A stretch of 12,910 nucleotides of DNA from Comamonadaceae bacterium (lineage in GTDB: Bacteria > Pseudomonadota > Gammaproteobacteria > Burkholderiales > Burkholderiaceae). Made by a program: the position numbers and the translations under genes. A model generated the notes under the pieces. That model worked only from the letters and a program-made list of their open reading frames with translations, searched no databases and was not told the DNA's origin. The first letter of the stretch is position 1, and every line of letters starts with the position of its first letter. Where the stretch lies: assembly GCA_947377705.1 (NCBI GenBank), contig CANCGU010000052.1, positions 1 through 12,910 of the forward strand, in the 5' to 3' direction. Shown one piece after another: positions 12,197 through 12,910 of this stretch.

Positions 12197-12910
12197 TTAG
12201 TGGCTGTCCGCTTGACGTGCGGCTTCCACAGCCGCTGAGTCGTCTGTTGAAGCGCCGTTGAAGAACAGGTTCAACAACACCGCAGAGATAGAGGCCAACA
12301 AAATGCCCGATTCAATCAATGGGTGCAGGTTGTGCGGCATCCATTGCTTGAAGTTGGGGGCGATCAGCGGAATCATGCCGATGCCAATCGAGATGGCCAC
12401 GACCAAGCTGTTGAAGCGGTTGTTCTTAAAGTCCACACCGCCCAAGATGCGAATGCCCGTGGCGGCCACCATGCCAAACATCACCAAGCCAGCGCCACCC
12501 AACACCACCGTGGGCAAGGACTCAACCAAAGCAGCCATCTTCGGAATGACGCCCAAGATGATGAGGATGATGCCGCCGGCCACGCAGACAAAGCGGCTCT
12601 TGACGCCAGTGACGGCAACCAAGCCGACGTTTTGCGAGAAGCTGGTGTACGGGAAGGTATTGAAAATGCCGCCAATCAGCGTGCCCAAACCATCAGTGCG
12701 CAAACCGCGAGTCAGCGCAGCGCGGTCCACATGGCGGTCGGTCATTTCGCCCAAGGCTAAGAACATGCCGGTGGACTCAATCATCACCACGATCATCACC
12801 AAGGTCATGGTGAGGATGAGCACGGGGTCAAACACTGGCATGCCGAACTGGAACGGGGTGACGATGCCAAACCAAGCCGCTTTGCCTACTTTGTCAAAGT
12901 TCATCAGGCC
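12197..12910 (-). CDS. NCS2-family xanthine/uracil permease, partial (N-terminus outside window)
   Basis: The frame is open from the window edge to the stop at 12197, giving the C-terminal 237 residues; an internal ATG at 12904 should not be taken as the start. It shows the nucleobase:cation symporter-2 hallmarks: a membrane-embedded glutamate in MIESTGMFLALGE (E45 of the visible part), NTFPYTSFSQ, and the signature QNVGLVAVTG (93-102). Hydrophobic segments then continue to a short polar tail. NCS2 proteins import xanthine, uracil or urate with H+ at the inner membrane; the missing half limits finer assignment. A terminator follows. Confidence 0.93.
   Translation of the reverse strand, partial: GLMNFDKVGKAAWFGIVTPFQFGMPVFDPVLILTMTLVMIVVMIESTGMFLALGEMTDRHVDRAALTRGLRTDGLGTLIGGIFNTFPYTSFSQNVGLVAVTGVKSRFVCVAGGIILIILGVIPKMAALVESLPTVVLGGAGLVMFGMVAATGIRILGGVDFKNNRFNSLVVAISIGIGMIPLIAPNFKQWMPHNLHPLIESGILLASISAVLLNLFFNGASTDDSAAVEAARQADSH

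Noticed and set aside
12197..12904. A complete 235-residue gene starting at 12904.
   Set aside because: The frame remains open to the window edge and NCS2 permeases are about twice as long with more membrane segments before this point; it is a truncated view of a longer gene.

Overview
The window looks like a chromosomal segment of a Gram-negative betaproteobacterium, probably Burkholderiales and perhaps Comamonadaceae. This is inferred from the general look of the proteins, from Shine-Dalgarno-led genes packed into short operons with strong hairpin terminators, and from moderate GC content. No rRNA, tRNA, CRISPR array, insertion sequence or integrase was seen.

The left 8.2 kb (1-8218) is the striking part. 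It is a cluster of six genes for voltage-sensor-containing ion channels plus three small membrane proteins. From left to right it holds: a partial channel with two voltage-sensor domains in one chain (1-971, minus); a bacterial voltage-gated sodium channel homologue with filter TLESWAD (968-1783, minus) whose stop codon overlaps the start of the partial gene as ATGA; a divergent AT-rich control region (1784-2118); a Kv-type potassium channel with a long extracellular insert (2119-3150, plus); a DUF4337 membrane protein (3209-3781) and a 76-residue single-pass protein (3774-4004); two related single-voltage-sensor channels with non-canonical filters SGWGN and SGYGN (4018-4974 and 4982-5893); a complete tandem-voltage-sensor channel of 547 residues with filter SVGYGD (5979-7622); and a membrane-anchored, presumably periplasmic protein with four cysteines (7631-8218). 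Terminators and spacing suggest four transcription units: 8218->5979, 5893->3209, 2119->3150 and 1783-><1.

The right part (8365-12910) is ordinary transport housekeeping, all on the minus strand. An ABC importer operon of the nitrate/sulfonate/pyrimidine type (binding protein, ATPase, permease; 11061->8415) has an unidentified substrate. It is followed by a TerC-family membrane protein (11306-11995) and the 3' part of an NCS2 xanthine/uracil permease (12197->12910). Each unit ends in its own hairpin terminator.

How the left genes may work together is inference. The filters cover a Na+/Ca2+ type, canonical K+ types and two of unclear selectivity, so one locus could encode opposing voltage-gated currents together with candidate auxiliary subunits. 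The tandem-sensor architecture (sensor-sensor-pore), present twice with a conserved inter-sensor linker, is the best candidate for an under-described system here.
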